Below are positions 17,115-24,776 of a DNA stretch of 64,000 nucleotides, piece by piece. The notes below the pieces were generated by a model. The model searched no databases, was not told the DNA's origin, and was given only the letters and a program-made list of their open reading frames with translations. Source of the DNA: Gammaproteobacteria bacterium (GTDB taxonomy: Bacteria > Pseudomonadota > Gammaproteobacteria > Pseudomonadales > Alcanivoracaceae). A program made the translations under genes and the position numbers. The first letter of the stretch is position 1. The number at the start of each line of letters is the position of its first letter. The DNA lies in contig JAGPVL010000008.1 in assembly GCA_018067045.1 (NCBI GenBank), positions 1 through 64,000 on the forward strand. Direction: 5' to 3'.

Positions 17115-17668
17115 TAAGCGTGGTCAGCGGTTTCAGTTTCACCGAGTAGCGCTTCGGCTTCATTGGCCCAATCAAGCCATGCCTGACGATCAATGATGCC
17201 GCGCCTGAGGCTTAGATAGGCTGACTTGTCCGCACGGCTCATATTGTCGTGATCGATGCCCAGCGCGGTTTGAAGTACTTGGTAGTGGGACAATGCTTGT
17301 TCGTTTTCCGCGCGATGCAAGCGTAGCTCTTCTAGCAGGGAATCGGTGGGGATGAGGTGTGATGCGAGAATTTTAATGAGTAGGGACTCTCTGACTCGCT
17401 TGCCGCCCGCGGGGCGTTGTAACCAACCATGTAATGCTTCGTTGCCGAGTGGCGTAATTCGGTATAGTTTTTTATCAGGCTTATGGCTTTGGTGAACGAT
17501 CTCAAAGTCGACTTTGCCAGCACGGTGCAGTTTGCCGAGTTCGAGATAAATTTGCTGGTGCGTGGCGCTCCAAACATGATCGGCACTTTGTGCAAAATGA
17601 CGGGTCAGATCGTAACCGCTGGCCTCTTCATTTTGCAGTAGCGCGAGTATGGCATGTGGTAGGGACAC
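17114..17668 (-). CDS. PadR-family transcriptional regulator
   Basis: A 184-residue repressor-type regulator. The winged helix is at residues 1-80 (HAILALLQNEEASGYDLTRHF, then IYLELGKLHRAGKVDFEIV, KLYRITPLGNEALHGWL). A C-terminal helical dimerisation domain covers about 95-180. First gene of the leftward operon with DUF1853, DUF2804 and DUF4282, so it probably autoregulates. Ligand unknown; PadR-family members often sense phenolic acids or other small toxic compounds. Confidence 0.9.
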   Translation of the reverse strand: MSLPHAILALLQNEEASGYDLTRHFAQSADHVWSATHQQIYLELGKLHRAGKVDFEIVHQSHKPDKKLYRITPLGNEALHGWLQRPAGGKRVRESLLIKILASHLIPTDSLLEELRLHRAENEQALSHYQVLQTALGIDHDNMSRADKSAYLSLRRGIIDRQAWLDWANEAEALLGETETADHA

Positions 17669-17804
17669 GTCAGAACTCCTTGTCTGTTCTGAAAAATAGT
17701 AGACGAAAACTATATTAATGTTCCCCTATGCTGTTCGCCACTGCGCGAGTGGGGTAGTTTTGTAAAGTTGGGAATTTTGGATCACATTGATTTATGGAGT
17801 TGTT

Positions 17805-18434
17805 ATGCATAGTTATTTTCGTAATCCATCGCGATCTATTTTTTGGCGCTCTCTTCAGCATCTGTTGCTATTGATAGTCTTGGTTGGTGCGACGGCCGCC
17901 TGTGCTAACAAAGGAGCTGTGGCGCCAGAGCCGAGCAATGAGTGGCCACTGGCGTGGCAAGATAAGGATGGCGATTGCCAAGATACGGAAACAGAAATTC
18001 TGATCGCGCAGACTTTAGGGCTGATTCAATGGGCGGACCCAGAGGCCTGTTCGGTTGCCTCGGGGCAGTGGCGGAGCTGGGGTAGCGATCAAGCGGTACC
18101 AATCTCTTCGGTGTTGGTCGTGATGGTTGTTGTACCGGCAAATGCACAGGCGAGTGGCGCTCAGGATTGGAGCATGGATGAGAAGCTCGCGCTGATGAAT
18201 GACGAAGAAAACTTGATTATTTTGGATGCAGCGGCGGCAGCAGTGCGGGCCAATTATGGTCCAGACCGGTGGGTGCCGCATAAAAAGTATTGGTGCGAAT
18301 ATGCAACTCGCTGGCGCAATGTGAAACAGCGCTATGGCTTGACGTTAAGTAAAGAGGAAGACGCTGCAACGGCTCACATGATGGCCGTTGCCTGTGAACC
18401 GTCGGAGGAAGCGGATAAAAAGCCGATGCCGTAA
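17805..18434 (+). CDS. putative lipoprotein, unknown function
   Basis: A 209-residue exported protein. A basic N-terminus and hydrophobic core (HLLLLIVLVGATAAC) end in a lipobox-like TAAC. The mature part is acidic (DKDGDCQDTETEI) with several cysteines. ATG 17805 is preferred over a TTG at 17787 because a ggag Shine-Dalgarno precedes it. I recognise no family. Convergent with the gene ending at 18465. Confidence 0.6.
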   Translation: MHSYFRNPSRSIFWRSLQHLLLLIVLVGATAACANKGAVAPEPSNEWPLAWQDKDGDCQDTETEILIAQTLGLIQWADPEACSVASGQWRSWGSDQAVPISSVLVVMVVVPANAQASGAQDWSMDEKLALMNDEENLIILDAAAAAVRANYGPDRWVPHKKYWCEYATRWRNVKQRYGLTLSKEEDAATAHMMAVACEPSEEADKKPMP

Positions 18435-18464
18435 CGCTTTACGGCTGACTTTGAGTGAAGCGAG

Positions 18465-19148
18465 CTATGACGATGGCGCTGTTTTTAGCAGGCTAAGGGC
18501 ATATTCTGCAGAGACCTTAGCTTGGTCAGCGTCTAGTTTCGGAATGACTTTATCCACTACGGCATGAGTCGCTTTGCGTGAGGTCGCAATGCCGGCGCCA
18601 GCAATTTTGCCGAGAATTGGGCCAAGTCGTAACAGTTTGATGGGCTCTTCGAAATAGCATTTCATGGCGATGTCGGTGATGTTGTGAAAATACTCAATCA
18701 TCATAGGTAGCGCTTGTTCACGCTTACCGTCTATTGCCATATGAAAACCTTGCTGGCCAGTATGAGAAAGTTGTTCAGAGATGGGGAAGCAAATATACCA
18801 AGTACCGTCGAACTCTGCTCGCACGGTATCCATGTACTCGGCCATCTCTTTAGTTTGTTCTGTGTTAAGTTTTTTGACCGTGCTCTTAACGACGACGTGA
18901 GAGGCTCTACTGATTGTTTCAGTAGTGAAGCGCACAATACGCATAAGGTTAGGCGACAGGTTAGATAGCTGAGCAGGACGCACCATAAAGGCGTGCAGCG
19001 ACTCGTCGAGAAAAGCGTGCATAATTTTCTCGATAGTTTGTGGTTCCGGTTGCGGGTTGGGGCCACGCATACGCTGAATAAAACCGTCAGTCGTTTGGTG
19101 AAGTTTGTCGCTAGAGGCAAAGGCCACGTAGGTAATAAATTGAGTCAT
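18465..19148 (-). CDS. hypothetical protein, helical
   Basis: A 227-residue protein I cannot place in a family. It is predicted mostly helical. The segments FTTETISRASHVVVKSTVKKLNTEQTKEMAEY and GIATSRKATHAVVDKVIPKLDADQAKVSAEY resemble each other, which points to an internal duplication. No signal peptide or clear transmembrane helix. Transcribed alone, leftward. Confidence 0.6.
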   Translation of the reverse strand: MTQFITYVAFASSDKLHQTTDGFIQRMRGPNPQPEPQTIEKIMHAFLDESLHAFMVRPAQLSNLSPNLMRIVRFTTETISRASHVVVKSTVKKLNTEQTKEMAEYMDTVRAEFDGTWYICFPISEQLSHTGQQGFHMAIDGKREQALPMMIEYFHNITDIAMKCYFEEPIKLLRLGPILGKIAGAGIATSRKATHAVVDKVIPKLDADQAKVSAEYALSLLKTAPSS

Positions 19149-19470
19149 GCGTTTCCCGCTCAGTTTTGTGTTTATTCTTTTTCAATATCGCATCATATCC
19201 ATACGGTTACCGGTAGGCCAAATCAAACTGGGCCGGAACCTTTCTAGATGGCTATCTTTTGCTGAGATTTTGACCGATTATGCGGGCCTAAGGCGTGTGT
19301 TATTGGTTCAGCCTGCCAGCAAGCCCATGCGTGCGGAGTGCGATTTGGGTGCCGTTGAGTCGTTCTAGACTAACGTTTGATCAGTTCATTCTTTTTTACA
19401 ACCATACAATGAGCAGTGCCGCTGTCGCGTTTGCGTGCGCGGATACTGCCGATGACGGATAAATAAACTG
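19149..19470. other. gene-free interval
   Basis: These 322 bases separate two divergent genes and should hold both promoters. A TACAAT at 19405-19410 could be a -10 for the rightward oxygenase gene, but no good -35 is at the right distance. I see no convincing small ORF, repeat or RNA structure. Confidence 0.4.
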
Positions 19471-20127
19471 ATGTCTGAATTGCTGACGATTGGTGGTGGC
19501 GATAGCCGCAGCACGATCCTAGGGGGGTTGGCGGCGGACGGCTATGCGGTGGTGCCGAACTACTTTAGCGCCACCTTGGTGCGAGCGTTGCGCGGGGAAG
19601 TGAAGCAGCGGGACGAAGCGGGCGAGTTTCAAGATGCGGCGATTGGTCGCAGTGATGGGCATCACCAGAATGACTTTGTTCGTCGTGACCGAACCTATTG
19701 GTTAGATGGTGCAACGTTAGCGCAATGCCAGCTACAGCAGGAGCTAGAGCGTTTACGCCTCGATATTAATCGTGACTTATTTCTTGGCCTGTTTGACTTG
19801 GAGTCGCACTTTGCTATTTACGACCCCGGTGCGTTTTATCGTCGCCATTTGGATGCGTTTAATGGCAACAATCAGCGCGTTGTGTCGGTGGTAATTTATC
19901 TGAACGATGCGTGGCAAGGCAGTGACGGCGGTTGTTTGCGAATTTGGCCTGAGCCGGACTCGGTGCACTCGGTGTTAGAGGTGGCGCCGCGTGCGGGCAC
20001 GCTGGTGTGCTTTTTAAGTGAGCGTATTCCTCATGAGGTGTTGGCAGCACGGCGTGAACGGTTCAGCATAGCAGGCTGGTTTCGACGGAATAATTCATCA
20101 GCCCTATGCATCGATCCGCCGCGTTAG
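19471..20127 (+). CDS. 2OG-Fe(II) oxygenase (prolyl-hydroxylase type)
   Basis: A 218-residue iron- and 2-oxoglutarate-dependent oxygenase resembling SM-20/PHD-type prolyl hydroxylases. The iron triad is His126-x-Asp128 (in FYRRHLDAF) and His188 (in RIPHEV). The 2-oxoglutarate-binding Arg is probably Arg197 (RERFSIAGW). The middle VVSVVIYLNDAWQGSDGG is the family's core strand. The 3' end overlaps the secreted glycine-rich gene by 22 bp, so the two are probably co-expressed. Whether that protein is its substrate is unknown. Confidence 0.9.
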   Translation: MSELLTIGGGDSRSTILGGLAADGYAVVPNYFSATLVRALRGEVKQRDEAGEFQDAAIGRSDGHHQNDFVRRDRTYWLDGATLAQCQLQQELERLRLDINRDLFLGLFDLESHFAIYDPGAFYRRHLDAFNGNNQRVVSVVIYLNDAWQGSDGGCLRIWPEPDSVHSVLEVAPRAGTLVCFLSERIPHEVLAARRERFSIAGWFRRNNSSALCIDPPR

Positions 20128-22397
20128 TTTTACTTTTATTCTGTATCAGCGCCTTCGCCGAGGCGGCTGAGTTATGCGCTTTTCCGGGTCGTGATGGGGA
20201 TCGGCAGCTACGCGGTGAGGTCAATCGCTGGTTGCCGTCGCCGGATAACGCGGTCTTGGAGCCCGGCGCGCGTACCATCATGGTTGCAGCGGAGTGGCGC
20301 GGGCGCGGCGCCCTGCAAAGCGGCGATCTGTTATTGCTGATTCAGATGCAGGGCGCGGATATCGAGACGGCAAACAACAGCGCTTACGGAGCTGTCTCTG
20401 TTGATGGAGCGGGCACCGGGGATGTTGCTGTAGGGCATTTCGAGTTTGTGCGGTTAGAGTCGGTCCAAGATCTTACGTTGCAAGTGCGCGGTGCCGGTGC
20501 GAATGGCGGTATATCCCGCCGTTATATTAGCCGTGACCCTCGTGAGCCAGATAAAGGCGTCGCCCGTTGGCAGGTGGTGCGTGTTCCCCAGTTTGAAAAT
20601 TTAACGCTTAGCGATGATTTGCTGGCGCTGCCCTGGAATGGTCGCAGTGGCGGTGTCTTAGCGCTGGATGTGCGCCGCGAACTACGTCTCAACGGTTTTA
20701 CCTTAAACGCCCACGGCGGTGGTTTTCGTGGCGGCGCGGCATTGTCACTGACGGGGGCCTTGGGTGATGAGCATGATTACCGTTATCGGGCGCCGAGTAA
20801 CAGTGAGTTAGCGGTTGGTTTTGGCCAGCATGGCAGTAAAGGCGAAGGCATTGCCGGTACGCCAAGATGGGTGGCGGTCGAGCATTTGGACACCGCGGTT
20901 AATGGCGATACGGATGCAAGCGCGGCGGTGGCCAAATGGAGGGTGCTGGATACGCGTCCGCAGGCGGAGAAGTCGTCGCGCAGTGATGGCTACCCCGACG
21001 GCAGTATGGCCAAGGGCGCGCCGGGCAATGCCGGTGGCGGTGGCTCATCGCTTAGTGCCGACAATAAGCAGTCTTCAGGCGGCGGCGGTGGTGCCGGAGG
21101 AGAGCGGGGTTCGGCTGGGCGTGATTCGGCCAATAAGCCTCGTGGTGGTCTCGGCGGCGCGGCGGTGAGTGCCGAGAATGCGCGTTTGATTGCTGGTGGT
21201 GGCGGCGGTGCGGGAACGCGCCGTAAGGGCATCGGCGGCAATGGTGGTGCCGGTGGCGGCATCGTGTTTGTACGAGCGGGCATTTTGAATGGCCCCGGTA
21301 AGATAGATGTGAGCGGTGCTGCGGGGGAACGTTCTGTTGATGCGGGCGCCGGTGGCGGTGGCGGCGGCGGAAGCCTTTGGATTCAGTCTGCTTTTGGCGA
21401 TAGTGCGGAGATTGTGTTGTCTCTTGACGGCGGACGCGGTGGCCTTGGATCCGCGCCAGGCGGTTCCGGCGGAGATGGGCGGGTGCTCTTTGGTGGCGGC
21501 GTGACGATTCAGGCGCCGACGGCGATCACTAACGATCGGCTGATGCGCGACAGTGTCGAAGGGGCGGCGGCGGGTTATGTCTGCCGGCCTTCAGGAATGC
21601 TCATTAGCGGCACCCTGTTTGAGGATAATGGCGCCGTTTCGAGTCGTGATGAGCCTAGTCGTCGCGCGCAGAAGGGTTCTGTGGATGCCGGTATTGCCCA
21701 TGATGGTCGTCGGCAGCGTTATGAGAAAGCACTGCAAGGTTGGCCGGTTAGCGTGCAAACCCCTGAGGGTGAGCTTGTTGCACAAACCACTACCTCGGTG
21801 AGTGGCCAGTTTTCTTTGGAGCTTTCTGAACAATGGGCGGGCAAGGCGTTGGTGTTGTTGGTGTCCATCAAGCCTCGTTGGCATGCAGTGGTTGCCAAGG
21901 CGAACGACCTGCCGATGGCACCCTTTGTGTACGAGGGAAAAGGACGCTGGGCCTTTAATGCACAGAAAGAATATTTGCAGGACGGCTTAGTGCTTGGGCT
22001 GGTGCGACAGCCAGATATTGAGGCGCCCGCGTTACGAACGGTGCAGCCGAGCAGCACGCAGCTTTTTCTGTTTCGTTATACTCCTCATACGCAGAGCCGC
22101 GCCCGCTTTCGCTATCGTGGCGAGTTGAGCGGTGCGTCAAACTGGACGCATGCGTTCTTTCTTGACCCGGATTGCGACAATACGTCTGATTATGTTGATA
22201 AGTACATTACCGGCTGGGTGCCTGTGCAAGCAGAGCAGCCTGTTTGTGTTCGTGTGCGGGTGGACGTGCCGAAGGGTGCGAGCCAAACCGGTGTTTTTTC
22301 GATGCAGATTGATGCTGAAACACAGCTTGAGAATACACCTTTAAATCTGCAGTTTGCCCCGATAAAAGCCGCTATAGATGTATCCCTTCCTCGATAG
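20106..22397 (+). CDS. secreted glycine-rich protein, unknown function
   Basis: A 763-residue exported protein. A signal peptide covers residues 1 to about 20 (LVLLLFCISAFAEAAEL). The N-terminal part (about 25-290) is predicted beta-rich. Residues about 298-465 hold a Gly/Ala/Ser-rich region with runs such as GGGGGAGGERGSAGR and GAGGGGGGGSLW. The C-terminal 300 residues contain a carboxypeptidase-regulatory-like segment (LFEDNGAVS..., GWPVSVQTPEGELV, SVSGQFSLEL). No enzyme motif is visible. It may be a surface or matrix protein. Starts inside the 3' end of the oxygenase gene. Confidence 0.75.
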   Translation: MHRSAALVLLLFCISAFAEAAELCAFPGRDGDRQLRGEVNRWLPSPDNAVLEPGARTIMVAAEWRGRGALQSGDLLLLIQMQGADIETANNSAYGAVSVDGAGTGDVAVGHFEFVRLESVQDLTLQVRGAGANGGISRRYISRDPREPDKGVARWQVVRVPQFENLTLSDDLLALPWNGRSGGVLALDVRRELRLNGFTLNAHGGGFRGGAALSLTGALGDEHDYRYRAPSNSELAVGFGQHGSKGEGIAGTPRWVAVEHLDTAVNGDTDASAAVAKWRVLDTRPQAEKSSRSDGYPDGSMAKGAPGNAGGGGSSLSADNKQSSGGGGGAGGERGSAGRDSANKPRGGLGGAAVSAENARLIAGGGGGAGTRRKGIGGNGGAGGGIVFVRAGILNGPGKIDVSGAAGERSVDAGAGGGGGGGSLWIQSAFGDSAEIVLSLDGGRGGLGSAPGGSGGDGRVLFGGGVTIQAPTAITNDRLMRDSVEGAAAGYVCRPSGMLISGTLFEDNGAVSSRDEPSRRAQKGSVDAGIAHDGRRQRYEKALQGWPVSVQTPEGELVAQTTTSVSGQFSLELSEQWAGKALVLLVSIKPRWHAVVAKANDLPMAPFVYEGKGRWAFNAQKEYLQDGLVLGLVRQPDIEAPALRTVQPSSTQLFLFRYTPHTQSRARFRYRGELSGASNWTHAFFLDPDCDNTSDYVDKYITGWVPVQAEQPVCVRVRVDVPKGASQTGVFSMQIDAETQLENTPLNLQFAPIKAAIDVSLPR

Positions 22398-22427
22398 TTG
22401 TACCTGCCGCTGAGAAGTTTTTTCTGT

Positions 22428-22462
22428 TTATCCCTTGAAAAAAGTTTGGCTGGCACAATCTA
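22428..22462 (+). promoter_or_regulatory. sigma-32-type heat-shock promoter of hsp20
   Basis: TTATCCCTTGAAA at 22428-22440 matches the sigma-32 -35 region (core CCCTTGAA). After 13 bases comes CACAATCTA (22454-22462), a fair match to CCCCATNTA. It lies about 120 bp upstream of the small heat-shock gene, consistent with heat induction. Confidence 0.6.
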
Positions 22463-22549
22463 GTTATTGTGACCAGATCAGGCCTGAGAATGTCACGGTA
22501 AGCGCTTGCCCAATAATGGGGAGCGGTAATGTTTTTCCTTAAGTTCTTA

Positions 22550-22575
22550 TCCTTGCTTGAAACCTGAGGAGGTTT
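22550..22575 (+). promoter_or_regulatory. candidate ROSE-like RNA thermometer at the hsp20 start
   Basis: The ribosome-binding site gaggagg (22566-22572) is preceded by TTGCT (22553-22557), the short motif conserved opposite the Shine-Dalgarno in ROSE thermometers. A TCCT (22550-22553) can pair with AGGA. AAACC/GGTTT (22560-22564 with 22571-22575) can also fold across the site. ROSE elements commonly control Hsp20 genes. Structure is inferred by eye. Confidence 0.45.
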
Positions 22576-22578
22576 AAC

Positions 22579-23028
22579 ATGAATGCCGGATTTTCCTTAG
22601 CACCTTTATTTCGTCATACCGTAGGTTTTGATCACTTTGACGAGCTGCTGAACAGCGCGTCGCGGGCAGATCAAACGCCGAGCTATCCGCCTTACGATAT
22701 TATTCGTGAAGGCGAAGATCGCTATCAAATTGTGATGGCTGTTGCTGGGTTTAGCGACGAAGATATTAATATTATCGTGAAAGAAAACGTACTGACGGTG
22801 TCGGGTAAAGCCGAAGCATCTGGTGCAGAGGAGCGAACTTGGCTGCATCGTGGTATTGCTCGCCGAGCGTTTGAGCGCACGTTTAGATTGGCAGACTATG
22901 TCCGTGTTAGCTCCGCCAATTTACGTGACGGACTGCTCTCGGTGAAGTTAGAGCGCGTACTTCCCGACGAGGCGAAACCGCGTATGGTGCCGATTGAATA
23001 CGGAACGAAAAAGTCGATTGTGAATTAA
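22579..23028 (+). CDS. small heat-shock protein, Hsp20/IbpA family
   Basis: A 149-residue cytoplasmic chaperone that holds unfolding proteins and hands them to DnaK/ClpB. The alpha-crystallin domain spans about 35-130: YQIVMAVAGFSDEDINI, VLTVSGKAE, RAFERTFRLADYVRV and LRDGLLSVKLERVLPDE. The length and LHRGIARRAFERTF stretch are typical of IbpA-type (class A) proteins. A sigma-32-like promoter and a possible RNA thermometer precede it, and a strong terminator follows, making a compact single-gene unit. Confidence 0.93.
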   Translation: MNAGFSLAPLFRHTVGFDHFDELLNSASRADQTPSYPPYDIIREGEDRYQIVMAVAGFSDEDINIIVKENVLTVSGKAEASGAEERTWLHRGIARRAFERTFRLADYVRVSSANLRDGLLSVKLERVLPDEAKPRMVPIEYGTKKSIVN

Positions 23029-23062
23029 TGTCCATTAATCGCGTACGTTAATACATGAACCA

Positions 23063-23095
23063 AAAAAAGGGCCGACGATAAGTCGGCCCTTTTTT
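23063..23095 (+). terminator. rho-independent terminator after hsp20
   Basis: A 14-bp perfect stem (aaaaaagggccgac / gtcggccctttttt) with loop gataa and a T run lies 34 bases after the hsp20 stop. Confidence 0.92.
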
Positions 23096-23239
23096 ATTGT
23101 TCATTGCACATTTCCGGGAAAAGCCCGGTGAACCAAAAAAACACTCAGATTAATTCGACAGCAGAGTTGGCTCCTGCAAGGCGGGGAACATCAAGGTTCT
23201 TGCAGAAGCGCGCCCAGTAGGCGAGCAACCGCGAGCGCC

Positions 23240-23337
23240 AAGATCTCGCCTGCAAGCAGCCTCCCACAAGATCCTCTAGTGCTGTACCATCTAAAATTTC
23301 TACTCACCTTGTGGGAGGCTGCTTGCAGGTGATCTTT
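23240..23337. repeat. REP/REPIN-like inverted repeat
   Basis: cctgcaagcagcctcccaca+ag at 23249-23270 is the exact reverse complement of 23308-23329 (22 bp). The match extends outward through aagatc after a small bulge, giving arms of about 30 bases around a 37-base spacer. The sequence type (GTGGGAGGCTGCTTGCAGG) resembles extragenic palindromes that are repeated in pseudomonad-like genomes. Upstream, at about 23169-23220, is a degenerate stretch with similar ctcctgcaaggcg wording. No other copy was noticed in this window. Confidence 0.7.
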
Positions 23338-23485
23338 CCCTAGAAACCGCCGCGCAGTAGCCGCATAAGAAAATGCGCCTTCGAGCTTTTCCGGAAATCC
23401 ACGATGAACCTCTTCTATTGCGCGTTTATATTACGGTGGTATTGATGAGCTAACATGTTGAGGAGACGTTCAATAGAGAGTTGGG

Positions 23486-23767
23486 CTACTCGTACGTACA
23501 AAGATAGGCGGTTTGCACGGTAACTTTGACCTGAAACTTGCTGTTTGCGGGCACTTTAAAAGAGTCGCCTTGCGCATAGGTGGTCCATTCTGTTTCGCCG
23601 GCCTGCTGAATGGTCAAAGCACCGCTGACTACCGTCATTGTTTCTAACTGGCTGGTGCCGAACTCGTAATCGCCAGCTGCCATGACGCCAACCGTTGCCG
23701 GCAGGGTTTCAGTTTGGAACGCGATAGACGCAACCTTGCCGTCGAAATATTCATTGCTCTTAAACAT
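23486..23767 (-). CDS. ppnP: pyrimidine/purine nucleoside phosphorylase PpnP
   Basis: A 93-residue single-domain cupin of the PpnP (YaiE, DUF1255) family, which phosphorolyses a broad range of nucleosides to base and ribose-1-phosphate. Near full-length match to the family pattern: [56 protein letters not shown] and the CTYE end. Transcribed leftward after the dehydrogenase gene, with its own spacing of 127 bp. Confidence 0.95.
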   Translation of the reverse strand: MFKSNEYFDGKVASIAFQTETLPATVGVMAAGDYEFGTSQLETMTVVSGALTIQQAGETEWTTYAQGDSFKVPANSKFQVKVTVQTAYLCTYE

Positions 23768-23894
23768 GGGGTTTCCTCTAAAAGTGGGCGCATTTTTCGG
23801 TGGCGATTATCGCATGTTGAGATGTGCGTCTCCCAGCGAAAAATGCCGAACGGTGCTGATATTGAATGCTGGTGCCAAATGTTAGTACGACGCC

Positions 23895-24776
23895 CTAATG
23901 GAGAATTTTCTTACCCTGCAGACGCCGGTATAAACTGGAGGTATCCCAGCGTCCGCCGCCGATCTGTTGGACTTCACGATAGAAGTCATTAATTTGGCGA
24001 GTAATATCGAGATCAGTGCCGTTCTTTTGTGCTTCTGCCAAGCAAATATCTAAGTCTTTGCGCATCCAATCGACGGCGAAACCATGTTCGTAGTCACCGT
24101 TGATCATGCTCTGGTGGCGATGAGTCATTTGCCAAGAGCCGGCCGCGCCTTGAGAAATGGCGTTGATCACTTTGTTGAGGTCCAATCCGGCATGTTCGGC
24201 AAAGCTTAAGCCTTCTGCGAGCCCTTGCAGTACGCCGCCGACACAAATCTGGTTAACCATTTTGGTGAGCTGTCCATTGCCCGCGCTGCCCATATGGGTG
24301 ATTGCTTTGGCATAGCATTGCATGATCTCCGCTGCGCGGGCGAAAGTCTCTTCGTTGCCGCCACACATAATGGTGAGCTGCCCGTTCTCTGCACCCTGTT
24401 GACCGCCTGAGACAGGGGCATCAATAAATCCGCATTGCTGATGATCGCAGGCGCGAAAAAGCTGCAAGGCGACGTCTGCTGAGGCCGTGGTGTGGTCGAC
24501 CAGAATGGCATTCTTTTTCATGCCGGCGAGGGCGCCGTTGGCGCCGAGCGTGACGCTGCGTAAGTCTTCATCATTACCGACGCAGACAAAAATAAATTCT
24601 GCGTCTTTGGCGGCTAGTGCAGGCGTGTCGGCAATATCGCCGCCGTATTGTTTCTGCCAGCGCTGCGCGGTTTCCGTTGTTCGATTAAACACGGTGACTT
24701 GATGGCCTGCGTGCTGCAGGTGCCCCGCGATGGGGAAGCCCATGACACCCAAACCAATAAACGCGATTTTATTCAT
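23895..24776 (-). CDS. beta-hydroxyacid dehydrogenase (3-hydroxyisobutyrate / tartronate semialdehyde reductase type)
   Basis: A 293-residue NAD(P)-dependent oxidoreductase. The Rossmann motif GLGVMGFPIAGHL is at residues about 7-19. The substrate-binding DAPVSGGQQGAENG and catalytic-lysine GSAGNGQLTKMVNQ are typical of HIBADH/GarR/GlxR enzymes. Exact substrate is not predictable. The start overlaps the end of the SMP-30-like gene by eight bases, so the two form an operon. An SMP-30 lactonase and this enzyme together suggest sugar-acid or hydroxyacid metabolism (inference). Confidence 0.88.
   Translation of the reverse strand: MNKIAFIGLGVMGFPIAGHLQHAGHQVTVFNRTTETAQRWQKQYGGDIADTPALAAKDAEFIFVCVGNDEDLRSVTLGANGALAGMKKNAILVDHTTASADVALQLFRACDHQQCGFIDAPVSGGQQGAENGQLTIMCGGNEETFARAAEIMQCYAKAITHMGSAGNGQLTKMVNQICVGGVLQGLAEGLSFAEHAGLDLNKVINAISQGAAGSWQMTHRHQSMINGDYEHGFAVDWMRKDLDICLAEAQKNGTDLDITRQINDFYREVQQIGGGRWDTSSLYRRLQGKKILH

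Noticed and set aside
20990-21283. Proline-rich leftward ORF within the glycine-rich gene
   Set aside because: Its PPPPAPPPP runs are the antisense of GGC/GGT glycine codons.
23029-23485. Small RNA gene in the hsp20-ppnP gap
   Set aside because: The only strong structures are a terminator and a repeat-type palindrome; no promoter-like sequence was seen for a separate transcript.
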